64,000 nucleotides of DNA from Streptomyces changanensis. GTDB taxonomy: Bacteria; Actinomycetota; Actinomycetes; Streptomycetales; Streptomycetaceae. The DNA is taken from NCBI RefSeq assembly GCF_024600715.1, contig NZ_CP102332.1:4216001-4280000 (forward strand), written 5' to 3'. Positions 54,645 through 63,812 of the stretch are shown one piece after another. The notes beneath the pieces were generated by a model. It ran no database searches, was not told where the DNA came from, and saw nothing but the letters and a program-made list of their open reading frames with translations. Positions within the stretch are counted from its first letter, which is position 1. Every line of letters starts with the position of its first letter. The position numbers were made by a program, and so were the translations under genes.

Positions 54645-56117
54645 ATGTGGTCCTTGAGGAGCGTCGCCGGTTGCAGGCACCTGGGCGCGGTCGGCTCGCT
54701 GGCCGTCGCCCTCGGCGGGTGGGCGGCCGGCACCATGCCGGCCCGCGACCCCTTCGGCCTGTGGTTCCCGCGCGCCGCCGACACGGCCCGCCCCGGCGTC
54801 CTGCTGGCCCTGGCCGGGCTGACGCTCCTCGTCGTCGCCTGGTGGCGGTACGGCCGGCTGGTCGCCGACGGCGCCGACGTCCGGGTCCGGTCCACCGCCG
54901 TCACGCTCGTGTGGTGGACCGCCCCGCTCCTCCTCGCCCCGCCGCTCTACAGCGCCGACGTGTACAGCTACGTCGCCCAGGGCGCCATGGTCCTGGAGGG
55001 GCACGACGTGTACCGCCACGGCCCGTCCGTCCTCGCCCCCGACGGCATCGGCGGGGCCGCGGCCGCGAGCGTCGGCGGCCACTGGACCGAGACGCCCGCC
55101 CCGTACGGGCCGGTCTTCCTCCTCCTCGCCAAGGCGGTCGCCGCGGCCACCGCCGGACACCTGCTGCCCGCCGTCCTGGCCCTGCGGCTGCTGTCGCTCG
55201 CCGCGCTCGCCCTGCTCTTCTGGGCCGTGCTGCGGCTCGCGCCGCGCGCCTCCACCGCGGGGGCCCTCTGGCTCGGCGTCCTCAACCCCCTGCTCCTCCT
55301 CCACGTCGTCGGCGGACTGCACAACGACGGCCTGATGGTGGGCCTGCTCCTCGCCGGCACCGCCCTCGCCGTGCGCCGCGGCCGCTGGGTCGCGGGGAGC
55401 GCCCTGGTCGCCCTCGCCGTGATGATCAAGTCACCGGCGGCGCTGGCGCTGCTCTTCATCGGCGTCGTCGTCGGCCGGGAGACGGCCGGCCCCCTCATAC
55501 GGAGGGCCGCCAAGGGCGTCCTCGGGCCGGGCGCCGTGGCCGCGGCCGTCGCCGTCGGCGCCACGCTGTGCGCCGGCACCGGCTTCGGCTGGCTGCGCAC
55601 CCAGAGCGTCGCCGGGAGCATCCACACCGCGCTCTCCCTCACCAGCGACCTCGGCGTCGCCCTCGGCGAGACCATGTACTTCCTGTCCGGCGCCGAGACG
55701 GACCCCGTCAAGCGCGCCGTCCAGGCCATGGGCCTCACGCTCGCCCTCGCCCTCATCGCCTACCTCGCCTCGTGCACGGCCCGCCGCATGCTCGACCCGC
55801 TGCACGCGCTCGGCCTCGCCCTCCTCGCCCTGGTCGCGCTCTCCCCGATGGTGCAGCCCTGGTACGTCCTGTGGGCCGTGCCGCTGCTCGCCGCGACCGC
55901 CTGGAACGGCCGCGCGGGCCGCGCGCTCGCCATCCTGTCGGCGGCCCTCGTGTACGTGACGGCGCCCGACGGCCGCACCCCCGCCTACGGGTTCGCCCTG
56001 GCCGTCGTGGCGTGCGTGATCGGCGGGCAGCTGCTGCTGCGCCGCTCCGACTTCGCCGCCGGCGTGTGGCTGCCGTCCCCGCGCCGCCCCGAGGACCGCG
56101 AGCCCTCCCGCGCCTGA
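54645..56117 (+). CDS. mptB: MptB-like polyprenol-phosphomannose alpha-1,6-mannosyltransferase
   Basis: A 490-residue GT-C membrane glycosyltransferase with about 12 membrane helices. The first outside loop carries the catalytic Asp in LYSADVYSYVAQGAMV, and GHDVYRHGPS and GPVFLLLAKA follow, as in MptA/MptB of mycobacteria and corynebacteria. It uses polyprenyl-phosphate mannose; in Streptomyces the glycan product is not lipomannan and could be protein or wall glycan. Codon use is normal. It stands alone after the protease gene. Confidence 0.85.
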   Translation: MWSLRSVAGCRHLGAVGSLAVALGGWAAGTMPARDPFGLWFPRAADTARPGVLLALAGLTLLVVAWWRYGRLVADGADVRVRSTAVTLVWWTAPLLLAPPLYSADVYSYVAQGAMVLEGHDVYRHGPSVLAPDGIGGAAAASVGGHWTETPAPYGPVFLLLAKAVAAATAGHLLPAVLALRLLSLAALALLFWAVLRLAPRASTAGALWLGVLNPLLLLHVVGGLHNDGLMVGLLLAGTALAVRRGRWVAGSALVALAVMIKSPAALALLFIGVVVGRETAGPLIRRAAKGVLGPGAVAAAVAVGATLCAGTGFGWLRTQSVAGSIHTALSLTSDLGVALGETMYFLSGAETDPVKRAVQAMGLTLALALIAYLASCTARRMLDPLHALGLALLALVALSPMVQPWYVLWAVPLLAATAWNGRAGRALAILSAALVYVTAPDGRTPAYGFALAVVACVIGGQLLLRRSDFAAGVWLPSPRRPEDREPSRA

Positions 56118-56163
56118 CCCCGGCCCGTACCCGTACCCCCGCCCGGGGCGCCCGGCGGCGCGG

Positions 56164-57744
56164 TCACGGCGTGCGGCGGACCGAGCGCCCCGCCAGCACG
56201 TCGGTACGCCGCCCGTCGCGCACCGCGAACCGCCCGTCGACCAGGACGTGCGGGATCCCCACCGGCAGGGTGCGCGGCGCGGCGAACGTGGCACCCGCCG
56301 CCACCGTGTCCGGGTCGAACAGCACCAGGTCCGCGCGGTACCCGACCCGTACGAGCCCCCGGTCCGGCAGCCGCAGCCGCGCCGCCGGACGGGACGTCAG
56401 GTGGGCGACGGCCTCCTCCAGCGACAGCACGGCCAGCTCCCGCACGTACCGCCCCAGGTAGTGCGGGAACGTGCCGTAGGCGCGCGGGTGGGGCTTCGCG
56501 CCGTGCAGGATGCCGTCCGAGCCGCCGGTGTGCGCCCGGTGGCGCATGATCGCCCGTACGTTCCCCTCGTGGCCGACGTGCTGGAGGACCGCCGTGCCGA
56601 GCCGGTCGGCGACCAGCAGCCGCCGGGCCGCCGCCCAGCCGGGCAACCGCGTGCCGACGTACGCCGCCAGCGCCGGGTCGGACACGCCCGACACCTCGAC
56701 GGACGCCCAGTCGACCGGCACGCCGTGGCAGCCGTCCGAGCCGGTCACCTCCAGGGCGTACCGGATCCGCTCGGCCGTCGCGTCGTCCCGCAGCCGGGCC
56801 AGCAGCGCCCGCGGGCCGCCCTCGTGGGCCCAGCCGGGCAGGAGCGCGGCGAGCGTCGTGCAGCCCGGCGTGTACGGGTAGGTGTCCAGCGAGACGTCGA
56901 CGCCGTCCGCGAGCGCCGCGTCCAGCAGCGTCAGCAGCTCGGGCGCCCGGCCCTCGTTGACGCCGAAGTTCAGCGTCGCGTGCGCCAGGTGCAGCGGGCA
57001 GCCCGTCGCCCGCGCCAGGTCCAGCATCTCGGCGTACGCCGCCAGGGCGCCCGCCCCGTACGAGCGGTGGTGCGGGCAGTAGTAGCCGCCGTGCCGGGCC
57101 ACGACCCGGCACAGCGCGGCCAGTTCGGCGCCGTCCGCGTACATGCCGGGCGGGTACGTCAGCCCCGACGACATGCCGACCGCGCCCTGTGCCAGGCCCT
57201 CGGCGACCAGCCGCCGCATCCGGTCCAGCTCGGCGCCGGTCGCCGGGCGGTCCGTCCAGCCGACGGCGTACGCGCGGACCGTGCCCTGGGGCACCAGGTA
57301 GGCGGCGTTCACGGCGACGCCCTCGCCGTCGAAGCCCCGGTCCAGCCGGTCCAGGTACCCGCCGACGGTCCGCCAGTCCACGTCGACGTCGGCGCCGTCG
57401 CCGTTCCAGCCGCCGATCGCCGCGCGGACCTCGTCGAGCGTGCGGTCGTCCACCGGCGCGTACGACAGGCCGTCCTGGCCCAGGACCTCCAGCGTCACGC
57501 CCTGCGCGACCTTCGCCTCGTGCGCCGGATCGCGCAGCAGGGCCAGGTCGCTGTGGGCGTGCATGTCGACGAAGCCGGGGGAGAGGGCGAGCCCCGCCGC
57601 GTCCAGGACGCGTGCGCCGAACAGCGCCGGCTCGCCCTCGCGGCGCACCGCGGCGATCCGGCCCCGGTCGACGCCGACGTCCGCGCGGTAGGCCCGGCCG
57701 CCGGTGCCGTCGACGACCCGTGCGTCCCTGATGACCAGCTCCAC
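56164..57744 (-). CDS. D-aminoacylase / N-acyl-D-amino acid deacylase
   Basis: A 526-residue amidohydrolase-superfamily enzyme. It begins [15 protein letters not shown]. The metal-binding HxH lies in [17 protein letters not shown] (HAHSD, about residues 66-70). A bridging-acid position and ligands are in [16 protein letters not shown] and [35 protein letters not shown] is the hallmark of D-aminoacylases, and the C-terminal beta domain is complete. It releases D-amino acids from N-acyl forms. It follows the D-serine/threonine dehydratase-like gene (57856-59148) in the same direction, 111 bases downstream, so the D-amino acid it makes would be the next enzyme's substrate. Confidence 0.9.
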   Translation of the reverse strand: MELVIRDARVVDGTGGRAYRADVGVDRGRIAAVRREGEPALFGARVLDAAGLALSPGFVDMHAHSDLALLRDPAHEAKVAQGVTLEVLGQDGLSYAPVDDRTLDEVRAAIGGWNGDGADVDVDWRTVGGYLDRLDRGFDGEGVAVNAAYLVPQGTVRAYAVGWTDRPATGAELDRMRRLVAEGLAQGAVGMSSGLTYPPGMYADGAELAALCRVVARHGGYYCPHHRSYGAGALAAYAEMLDLARATGCPLHLAHATLNFGVNEGRAPELLTLLDAALADGVDVSLDTYPYTPGCTTLAALLPGWAHEGGPRALLARLRDDATAERIRYALEVTGSDGCHGVPVDWASVEVSGVSDPALAAYVGTRLPGWAAARRLLVADRLGTAVLQHVGHEGNVRAIMRHRAHTGGSDGILHGAKPHPRAYGTFPHYLGRYVRELAVLSLEEAVAHLTSRPAARLRLPDRGLVRVGYRADLVLFDPDTVAAGATFAAPRTLPVGIPHVLVDGRFAVRDGRRTDVLAGRSVRRTP

Positions 57745-57855
57745 CGCCCGCCGCCCCTCCCGCCGCCCCGCGCGTCACCGCCGTGCCTCGTGCCCGCCGT
57801 GCGTCCCGCGTCCGCCGCCCCTCCCGCGCCGTGCGTCCCGCGTCCGCCGTGGTGG

Positions 57856-59148
57856 TCAGAAGAAGGTGCGGACGTAGTCGACGACCGTGCCGTCGCCCTC
57901 CACCAGGGGGATGAGCGGCCACTTCTCGAACACCGTGCACGGGTGGGCCAGCCCGAGGGCCACCCAGTCGCCGACCTCCGGCAGCGCGCCCCCGGGCTCG
58001 GCGCGCACCCACGCGTGCTGGTCCGACAGCGCGGTCACCGTCAGCCCGTCCGCCGCGCGCTCGGTGCCGTCCCGGCCGGAGCGCACCCGCCGCGGCACGG
58101 GCAGCGCCAGGTCGTACGACACGTCCCGCTTGCCGGCGTTGAGGAACGCCTCGTCCGGCGTCGGCCGTGACACCACCTGCGCCCACAGCAGGAACGCCGG
58201 CTCCAGCGCCCCCTCCTCCGGGACCCGGTTGAACGGCGTCAGCCGCTCGTAGTGCCCGTGGTCGTGCGAGACGTACGCGCCCGAACGCAGCAGCCTCAGC
58301 ACGGGCGCCGACAGCGGCGGCAGCTCGGCGAGGACGTCGGCGACGGCGTCGAACCACTCGCTGCCGCCCGCGCTCACCACGATCTCGCCCGCGTCCGCGA
58401 ACAGCCCCGCGCCGTCCAGCCGGACCGCGAGCCCGGTCAGCCGCCGCAGCCACGCCCGCACCGTCTCCGGCGACGCCCCCGGCACCTGCGCCTCGTACCC
58501 GGCGACGCCGACCAGCCGTAGCGCCGCCGCGCCCGCCACCGCCCCGGCGACCTCGACGGCCTCCGCCTCCGTGCGCACCCCGGTCCGCGCGCCCTCGCCC
58601 GCCGCCAGCTCCACCACGACGTCCACCGGCCGCGGCGACCCGGCCAGCGCGCGGTCCATCAGCTCGACGCCGCGCACCGAGTCGACGTAGCAGACGAACC
58701 GGAACTCCGGGTCGGCCGCCAGCTGCCCGGTGATCCAGCGCAGGGCGGCCGCGTCGACCAGCTCGTTGGCGAGGAACACCCGCCGCACCCCGAACGCCCG
58801 GCACACCCGTACCTGGTGCGGGACGGCCACCGTGATGCCCCAGGCCCCGTGGGCCAGCTGACGGGCGAACAGCCCAGGAGCCATCGTCGTCTTGCCGTGC
58901 GGCGCGAAGGCCAGGCCGTGACGGGCGGAGTACGCCCCGAGCAGGGCCAGGTTGTGCTCCAGCGCCCCGGCGGAGAGGGTCAGGACCGGCGTGGTGAAGC
59001 CGTCGGTGAAGACGTTGCGCCGCTGGGCGGCCAGTTCGCCGACCGTGAGGCCGTCGGCGTCCGGCGGGAGCCCCTTGAAGCGGTGATCCAGCCGCTCGTC
59101 CGCCAAGCGTGCGGCGAGCACGTCCGGGCCCGGCTGTCCGGCGGCCAT
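57856..59148 (-). CDS. PLP-dependent D-serine/D-threonine dehydratase-like protein
   Basis: A 430-residue fold-type III (alanine racemase-like) enzyme. The PLP lysine is in FAPHGKTTMAPGLFARQ (about residue 75). The barrel continues through FRFVCYVDSVRG and VVVELAAGEGARTG. The C-terminal domain carries HDHGHYERLTPF and the metal-binding HPCTVFEKW (His and Cys) seen in zinc-dependent D-serine dehydratase and D-threonine aldolase. It would deaminate a D-hydroxy amino acid or cleave D-threonine. It is headed by the IclR-type operator, with GGGAGGGAGG before ATG 59148. Confidence 0.88.
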   Translation of the reverse strand: MAAGQPGPDVLAARLADERLDHRFKGLPPDADGLTVGELAAQRRNVFTDGFTTPVLTLSAGALEHNLALLGAYSARHGLAFAPHGKTTMAPGLFARQLAHGAWGITVAVPHQVRVCRAFGVRRVFLANELVDAAALRWITGQLAADPEFRFVCYVDSVRGVELMDRALAGSPRPVDVVVELAAGEGARTGVRTEAEAVEVAGAVAGAAALRLVGVAGYEAQVPGASPETVRAWLRRLTGLAVRLDGAGLFADAGEIVVSAGGSEWFDAVADVLAELPPLSAPVLRLLRSGAYVSHDHGHYERLTPFNRVPEEGALEPAFLLWAQVVSRPTPDEAFLNAGKRDVSYDLALPVPRRVRSGRDGTERAADGLTVTALSDQHAWVRAEPGGALPEVGDWVALGLAHPCTVFEKWPLIPLVEGDGTVVDYVRTFF

Positions 59149-59162
59149 CCGGCCTCCCTCCC

Positions 59163-59181
59163 CGTTGCGTGTCGCGCAACG
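59163..59181. promoter_or_regulatory. IclR-type palindromic operator
   Basis: A perfect 7-5-7 palindrome CGTTGCG-TGTCG-CGCAACG, 14 bases upstream of the D-serine dehydratase-like start and 80 bases before the kinase start. TTGCG recurs as a half site at 59186. It is the kind of site bound by IclR-family proteins, and the iclR gene lies in the divergent arm. Confidence 0.7.
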
Positions 59182-59185
59182 GTCA

Positions 59186-59215
59186 TTGCGTCGGTCGCTG
59201 ACCGGTGTCTAACAT
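59186..59215 (+). promoter_or_regulatory. Probable promoter of the kinase-iclR-ridA operon
   Basis: A -35-like TTGCGT (59186-59191) and -10-like TAACAT (59210-59215) with 18-base spacing, immediately beside the palindromic operator. Confidence 0.55.
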
Positions 59216-59261
59216 CCCGGCCGGCGCGGGGTCAACGGCCCCGGCCCCGGAGGAGGCGACC

Positions 59262-60467
59262 GTGACGGCAGCACCCGACGTCGACGTGGTCTGCCTGGGC
59301 GAGTCCATGGTGGCCCTCCTGCCGTCCCGTCCCGGCCGCCTCGCCGACACCCCCTCCTTCACCCGGTCCGTCGGCGGTGCCGAGTCCAACGTCGCCTGCG
59401 CCCTGGCCGCCGCCGGACACCGTGTCCGCTGGATCAGCCGCGTGGGCGCCGACGGCTTCGGCGACCACCTGCTCGCCGCGGTCGCCGCGCACGGCGTGGA
59501 CGTCTCGGCCGTCCGCCGGGACCCCCACCGCCCGACCGGCGTCTACTTCCGCACCGCCGCGGACCGGGCCGACCCCGCGTACGAGGTCGTCTACCACCGG
59601 GCCGGCTCGGCCGCGTCGGCGATGTCCCCGCACACGGTCCCGTACGAGGAGGCCGCCGCGGGTCGCGTCCTGCACCTGTCCGGCATCACCGCGGCGCTCT
59701 CGCCGGGCTGCCGCGCCCTGGTGGCCGCCCTCACCGCGCGCCGCCCCGGCCGGCCCCGGCCCCTGGTCTCCTTCGACCTCAACCACCGACCGGCCCTGTG
59801 GCCGGACCCGGCGACCGCCCGCCGCGCCCTGGGCGGGGCGGCCCGCGGCGCCGACCTGGTCTTCGCCGGGGCCGACGAGGCCGCGCAAGCCCTCGGACCG
59901 CGCGGCGCGGACGCGTTGCGCGCGGCGCTCCCCGAACCGGACGTGCTGGTCGTCAAGGAGGGCGCCCGCGGCGCGACCCTCTTCGCCCGCACCCCGCCCA
60001 CCGGCCCCCCACCCACCCGCGCGGTGACGGCCGCCCCGCCCGGAGCCACCGCGCCCGGAGCCACCGCGCGCGGGGCCACCGTGCCCGGGGCCACCGCCAA
60101 GGCCCCTGCGGGTGGCGCCGCCACGCGCCGGGCCACCTCGGCGGGCGCCCCCCTCCGCATCCCCGACGTGCGGATCTCCGTCCCCGCGCCCCGTGTCGAC
60201 GTCGTCTCGTACGCCGGCGCCAGCGACGCGTTCGCCGCCGGGTTCCTGGGGGCGACGCTGCGGGGGCTGCCGCTCGCCGCCCGGCTGCGCCACGGCCACC
60301 TGGCCGCCGCCGCCGCGCTCACCGCCCCCGGCGACCTCGCCCCCGTCCCGGACGGCGCCCTCGTCGACCGGCTGGCCGGGCTGGACGGGACCGCGTGGGG
60401 GAGACTGCGTCTCGGTCCCGGCTGGACGGACGCGGGACCGGACGACGAGGAGGTACGCACGCGATGA
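59262..60467 (+). CDS. PfkB-family sugar kinase (KDG kinase-like), altered motif
   Basis: A 401-residue ribokinase-fold protein. VGGAESNVACALAAAG (about 37-52) and SFDLNHRPALW (170-180) are those of 2-keto-3-deoxygluconate kinases. A Pro/Ala/Gly/Thr-rich insert (about 244-300, repeated GATAPGATA) interrupts the C-terminal half. The anion-hole motif normally reading GAGD is GASD at 319-322, with three extra residues (SYA) before it. Both changes may lower or remove kinase activity. GTG 59262 with GGAGGAGG upstream. It overlaps iclR by 4 bases (ATGA). Confidence 0.8.
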   Translation: MTAAPDVDVVCLGESMVALLPSRPGRLADTPSFTRSVGGAESNVACALAAAGHRVRWISRVGADGFGDHLLAAVAAHGVDVSAVRRDPHRPTGVYFRTAADRADPAYEVVYHRAGSAASAMSPHTVPYEEAAAGRVLHLSGITAALSPGCRALVAALTARRPGRPRPLVSFDLNHRPALWPDPATARRALGGAARGADLVFAGADEAAQALGPRGADALRAALPEPDVLVVKEGARGATLFARTPPTGPPPTRAVTAAPPGATAPGATARGATVPGATAKAPAGGAATRRATSAGAPLRIPDVRISVPAPRVDVVSYAGASDAFAAGFLGATLRGLPLAARLRHGHLAAAAALTAPGDLAPVPDGALVDRLAGLDGTAWGRLRLGPGWTDAGPDDEEVRTR

Positions 60468-61225
60468 GCCAGAGCGTCGACCGGGCTTTGAGCATCCTGC
60501 CGCTGCTCGCCCGGGGCCCCGCCGACCTCGGGCAGGTCGCCGAGCGGCTCGGCGTCCACAAGTCGACCGCCCTGCGGCTGCTGCGCACGCTCCACGAGCA
60601 CGGACTCGTCCACCGCCGGCAGGACCAGCGGTACCGGCTCGGCGCCCGCCTCTTCGCGCTCGCCCAGGAGGCCGCGGAGAGCCTGGACGTCCGGGAGAGC
60701 GCCCGCCCGCACCTCGTACGCCTCAACGAGGAGACCGGCCACACCGTGCACCTCGCGGTGCGCGAGGGGGACGAGGTCGTGTACGTCGACAAGATCGACA
60801 GCCGGTACCCCGTGCGCATGTACTCGCGGATCGGCCGCCCCGTCGCGATCACCGTCGCCGCCGTCGCGAAGGTCCTCCTCGCCGACCTGCCCGAGCCGGA
60901 GCGCCACGCGCTCACCGACCGGCTCGACTACCCGCCGTACACGCCGCGTTCGACGCCGAACGCCGCCGCCTTCCGGACCGAGCTGGCCACCGTCCGCGAG
61001 CAGGGCTGGGCCGCGGACCTCGGCGGCCACGAGGAGTCCATCAACTGCGTCGCCGCACCGGTCCGGGGACCCGACGGGCGTGTCGCCGCCGCCCTGTCGA
61101 TCTCCGCGCCCAACGTGGTCGTCACGGCCGACGGACTCCTCGCGCTCCTGCCCCTGGTGCGCCGCACCGCCGAGGCCGCCGGCCACGACCACTCCGGCAC
61201 CACCCCACCGAAGGACGCCGCATGA
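60464..61225 (+). CDS. IclR-family transcriptional regulator
   Basis: A 253-residue regulator. The winged helix is near residues 3-60 (SVDRALSILPLLARGP, LGVHKSTALRLLRTLHEHGLV). The IclR effector domain spans about 70-245, with YSRIGRPVAITVAAVAKVLLADLPE and GGHEESINCVAAPVRGPDG. It probably binds the palindrome at 59163 and controls both divergent arms. ATG 60464 overlaps the kinase stop, and its own stop overlaps ridA (ATGA). Confidence 0.92.
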   Translation: MSQSVDRALSILPLLARGPADLGQVAERLGVHKSTALRLLRTLHEHGLVHRRQDQRYRLGARLFALAQEAAESLDVRESARPHLVRLNEETGHTVHLAVREGDEVVYVDKIDSRYPVRMYSRIGRPVAITVAAVAKVLLADLPEPERHALTDRLDYPPYTPRSTPNAAAFRTELATVREQGWAADLGGHEESINCVAAPVRGPDGRVAAALSISAPNVVVTADGLLALLPLVRRTAEAAGHDHSGTTPPKDAA

Positions 61226-61623
61226 GCGAGAAGACCGCCGTCACCCCGCCCACCCACACCACCCCTCCGGCCCGCTTCTCCCACGGCGTGCGCAAGGGCG
61301 GCCTGCTCCAGGTCGCCGGCCAGGTCGGCTTCCTCCCGGCCGCCCCCGGCGAGCCGCCCGCCGTCGCCGGGCCGACCCTGCGCGAGCAGACCCTCCAGAC
61401 CCTCGCCAACGTCGAGGCCGTCCTCCGGGAGGGCGGCGCCACCTGGGACGACGTGGTGATGACGCGCGTCTACCTCACGCACACCGACCACTTCGCCGAG
61501 CTGAACGCCCTCTACGACGAGTACCTCGCGGGCGTCGCCGTCCCGCCCGCCCGCACCACCGTCTACGTCGGCCTGCCCACCGGGCTCCTCGTGGAGATCG
61601 ACGCCCTCGCGGTCCTCGGCTGA
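61222..61623 (+). CDS. ridA: RidA-family enamine/imine deaminase
   Basis: A 133-residue RidA (YjgF/YER057c/UK114) protein. It hydrolyses 2-aminoacrylate and related enamines released by PLP dehydratases. The substrate-site Arg lies in PPARTTVYVGLP, the conserved LANVEAVLREGGATWDDVV helix precedes it, and the terminal VEIDALAVLG matches. A partner for a D-serine dehydratase is exactly what one expects, because that reaction releases aminoacrylate. Last gene of a translationally coupled three-gene operon. Confidence 0.93.
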   Translation: MSEKTAVTPPTHTTPPARFSHGVRKGGLLQVAGQVGFLPAAPGEPPAVAGPTLREQTLQTLANVEAVLREGGATWDDVVMTRVYLTHTDHFAELNALYDEYLAGVAVPPARTTVYVGLPTGLLVEIDALAVLG

Positions 61624-61633
61624 CGCCGGGGCC

Positions 61634-62108
61634 TCACCGCACCCGCGCGCAGACCACGGCGCGCCCGTCGTCCACCGCCCAGTACCCGTACCGGGCGCCG
61701 TCGTTCCCGCGGTCGACGCGGCCGTCCGGGCTCCGCCTCCCGTTGCCGGGCCCGCTCCTGCTCCGCCTCCCGCTGCTGCGCCTCCGCGCGCTGCCGCTCG
61801 CGTTCCCGCTCCCGTTGCCCGGTGTCGGCGCGCGTCGGGCCGGGGGGCGGGACCGGGGCCGCGCGGTCGTCCGCCGCCGGCGGCGTCCCGGGGCCGGCGG
61901 GCAGGGCGCGCCGCCACTCCTCGCCGCGCCGCTCGTACGTGGCGATCGGCTCCGTCCAGCGCGGCGGCAGCCGGCGGCTCCCGCCGCGCGGGGTCGGCAG
62001 GCGGCGCAGCTCCGCCAGGAACCGGTCCAGCACGTCCGCCGGGCGCGGCCGGTCCGAGGGCTCCACGGCGAGGCAGGGGCGCACCAGCGGCAGCCCTGCC
62101 CCCGTCAT
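61634..62108 (-). pseudogene. C-terminal remnant of a Ser/Thr protein kinase
   Basis: The surviving start, LVRPCLAVEPSDRPRPADVL, is kinase subdomain XI. A Pro-rich linker and a Gln/Arg/Glu-rich coiled coil (REREREEQRAEAQQREAEQ type) follow. No ATP loop or catalytic loop remains upstream. A frame change in the coiled coil gives the end SPDGRVDRGNDGARYGYWAVDDGRA and a stop at 61634. It lies between convergent ridA and the carboxypeptidase, behind a terminator. It is decayed with two lesions. Confidence 0.6.
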
Positions 62109-62184
62109 ACCGCCGTCCCCTCCCGCGGACCCCCGGCAGCAGGGCAGCCCGCGACGCGACGCCGCACACCGGTCCGTGACCGCC

Positions 62185-62218
62185 CCTGCGGTGACACGGT
62201 TCCCCGTGTCACCGCAGG
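62185..62218. terminator. Intrinsic terminator after carboxypeptidase gene
   Basis: A perfect 15-base stem (CCTGCGGTGACACGG and its complement) with loop TTCC, 45 bases beyond the minus-strand stop at 62263. Confidence 0.85.
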
Positions 62219-62262
62219 AACGATTCAGCAGGAAACGGCCGGCGCGGGAGGCGCGCCGGTGC

Positions 62263-63612
62263 TCAGGAGGCGGCAGCGCAGTACTGCTGCTCCTTGCCGA
62301 TCGACCGGTACATGCAGTCGGCGTTCTCCACGAGCTGGAGGACCGCGTCGCGGTTGCGGCTGGTCTCGCGCTCGATGACCTCGTCGGGCGGGTAGAAACC
62401 GCCGCCGGAGGCCGAGCGCGGGTACATCTCGAAGGTGTAGCCGAAGATCTTGTGCGTGCCCCACAGGAAGTCGTCGATGGACCCGTCCGTCACGTACAGG
62501 TCACTCGACTGCTGGGGGGTGTAGCCGTTGCTCGCGGCCATCTTGCGGCCGACCGCCGCGAAGGCGTCCCGGTCGTCCTGGGTCATGCCGGGGGCCGTGT
62601 CGGCGTACGTGTAGCCGAACGGCCACAGGACCAGCTCGCTGTACGTGTGGAAGTCGATGGCGGCCCGGATCTGCTGCTTCCCGCCGACGGCCCGCGAGCG
62701 GACGAAGTCGGCGACGACCTTCACCTCGGGCGCCGACTCGGGGGCGCGGCCCCGGTAGGTGTCCGAGCTCGGCGAGCTCGAGGAGCCGCCGCAGCAGCCC
62801 CACTTGTAGTCCCAGTTGCGGTTCATGTCGGTGCCGACGTAGGACGAGCCCGTGTTGGGCTGCCGGTTCTTGCGCCAGCTGCGGTAGGAGCCGGTGGCGA
62901 TGTCGTACTCGCCGCCGTCGGGGTTGAGGTCGGGGATGATCCAGAGCTCGCGGCTGTTGACGGCGTTGGTGACGCGGGCGTCGGAGCCGTAGCCGGCCCC
63001 GAGTTCGCGCAGCAGGTACAGCGCCATCTCGACGGTCAGGTGCTCCCGGGCGTGCTGGTGGTGCGTGAAGAGGACCTCCGGCTCGTTCTCGTCCGTCGCC
63101 ACGTTGTCGCTGATCTTGATGGCCACGATGTCGCGGCCCTGGTACGACTTGCCGATGACGCGGCGGCTCATGATGTTCGGATACTGCTGGAGCCGCTGGG
63201 CGATCTCCGCGTTCATCTCCGCGTAGGTGTGGTAGCGGGAGTCCGCCGAGGGGAAGTCCATGGGGGAGACGGGGGCGCCGCCGGTGCGGTTCGGGGGTCC
63301 GGGCAGCGGCTCCAGGGTGTGGCCGAGCGCGCGGAGGCGCTTGGCCTGGGCGGCGTTGGCGCTCACCACGACCGCGTGGTCGTCGACCTCGTCGACGGAG
63401 ACGCCGGTGGCGGCGACGGCGGACCGCTCGGCGGGGGTGGAGGGGCCGTGGATCTCGTACTGGCGGATGACCTCCTCCGCCGCGGCGGCCGGGGCGGCGG
63501 GCGGGGTGGGGGCCGCGCCGGAGGTCGTGGCGGCGGTGAGCGGTGCCACAACGGCGAGGGCGAGGGCGGCCGCGAGGGTGACGGACCGTCCGCCTCTGAT
63601 GCGTAGTCGCAT
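62263..63612 (-). CDS. Secreted M14 zinc carboxypeptidase
   Basis: A 449-residue exported metallocarboxypeptidase. The signal peptide is about residues 1-32 ([19 protein letters not shown]). A propeptide-like alpha/beta region follows (about 45-110), then the M14 domain from [11 protein letters not shown]. The zinc ligands are His and Glu in [10 protein letters not shown] and His in [10 protein letters not shown]. Substrate Arg lies in [11 protein letters not shown], and the catalytic Glu in [10 protein letters not shown]. Cys pairs in WGCCGGSS and NADCMYRS may form disulfides. It is most like bacterial carboxypeptidase T/SG, with broad specificity. ATG 63612. Confidence 0.92.
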   Translation of the reverse strand: MRLRIRGGRSVTLAAALALAVVAPLTAATTSGAAPTPPAAPAAAAEEVIRQYEIHGPSTPAERSAVAATGVSVDEVDDHAVVVSANAAQAKRLRALGHTLEPLPGPPNRTGGAPVSPMDFPSADSRYHTYAEMNAEIAQRLQQYPNIMSRRVIGKSYQGRDIVAIKISDNVATDENEPEVLFTHHQHAREHLTVEMALYLLRELGAGYGSDARVTNAVNSRELWIIPDLNPDGGEYDIATGSYRSWRKNRQPNTGSSYVGTDMNRNWDYKWGCCGGSSSSPSSDTYRGRAPESAPEVKVVADFVRSRAVGGKQQIRAAIDFHTYSELVLWPFGYTYADTAPGMTQDDRDAFAAVGRKMAASNGYTPQQSSDLYVTDGSIDDFLWGTHKIFGYTFEMYPRSASGGGFYPPDEVIERETSRNRDAVLQLVENADCMYRSIGKEQQYCAAAS

Positions 63613-63812
63613 GCTGTCTCCTGGGTGGGGGTCGGGGTGGTGTCCCCGTGGGACGCAGGATGCGCGTATGGCATGAGCGCGTCAAGATGGCCCTTCGGTC
63701 ACGGGCGGACCGCCCCTTCGGCCACGGCCAGAAGGCCCACCCCTCTTGCGCGATCACCGCGCACCCGCTTTCGTGACGTGGCACGAGTGGACGAGGGGAA
63801 GGCGGACAGCGC

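Noticed and set aside
55985..59179. 1064-residue minus-strand open frame
   Set aside because: A shifted frame over the D-aminoacylase and D-serine dehydratase-like genes. Those have strong domains and codon bias in the other frame.
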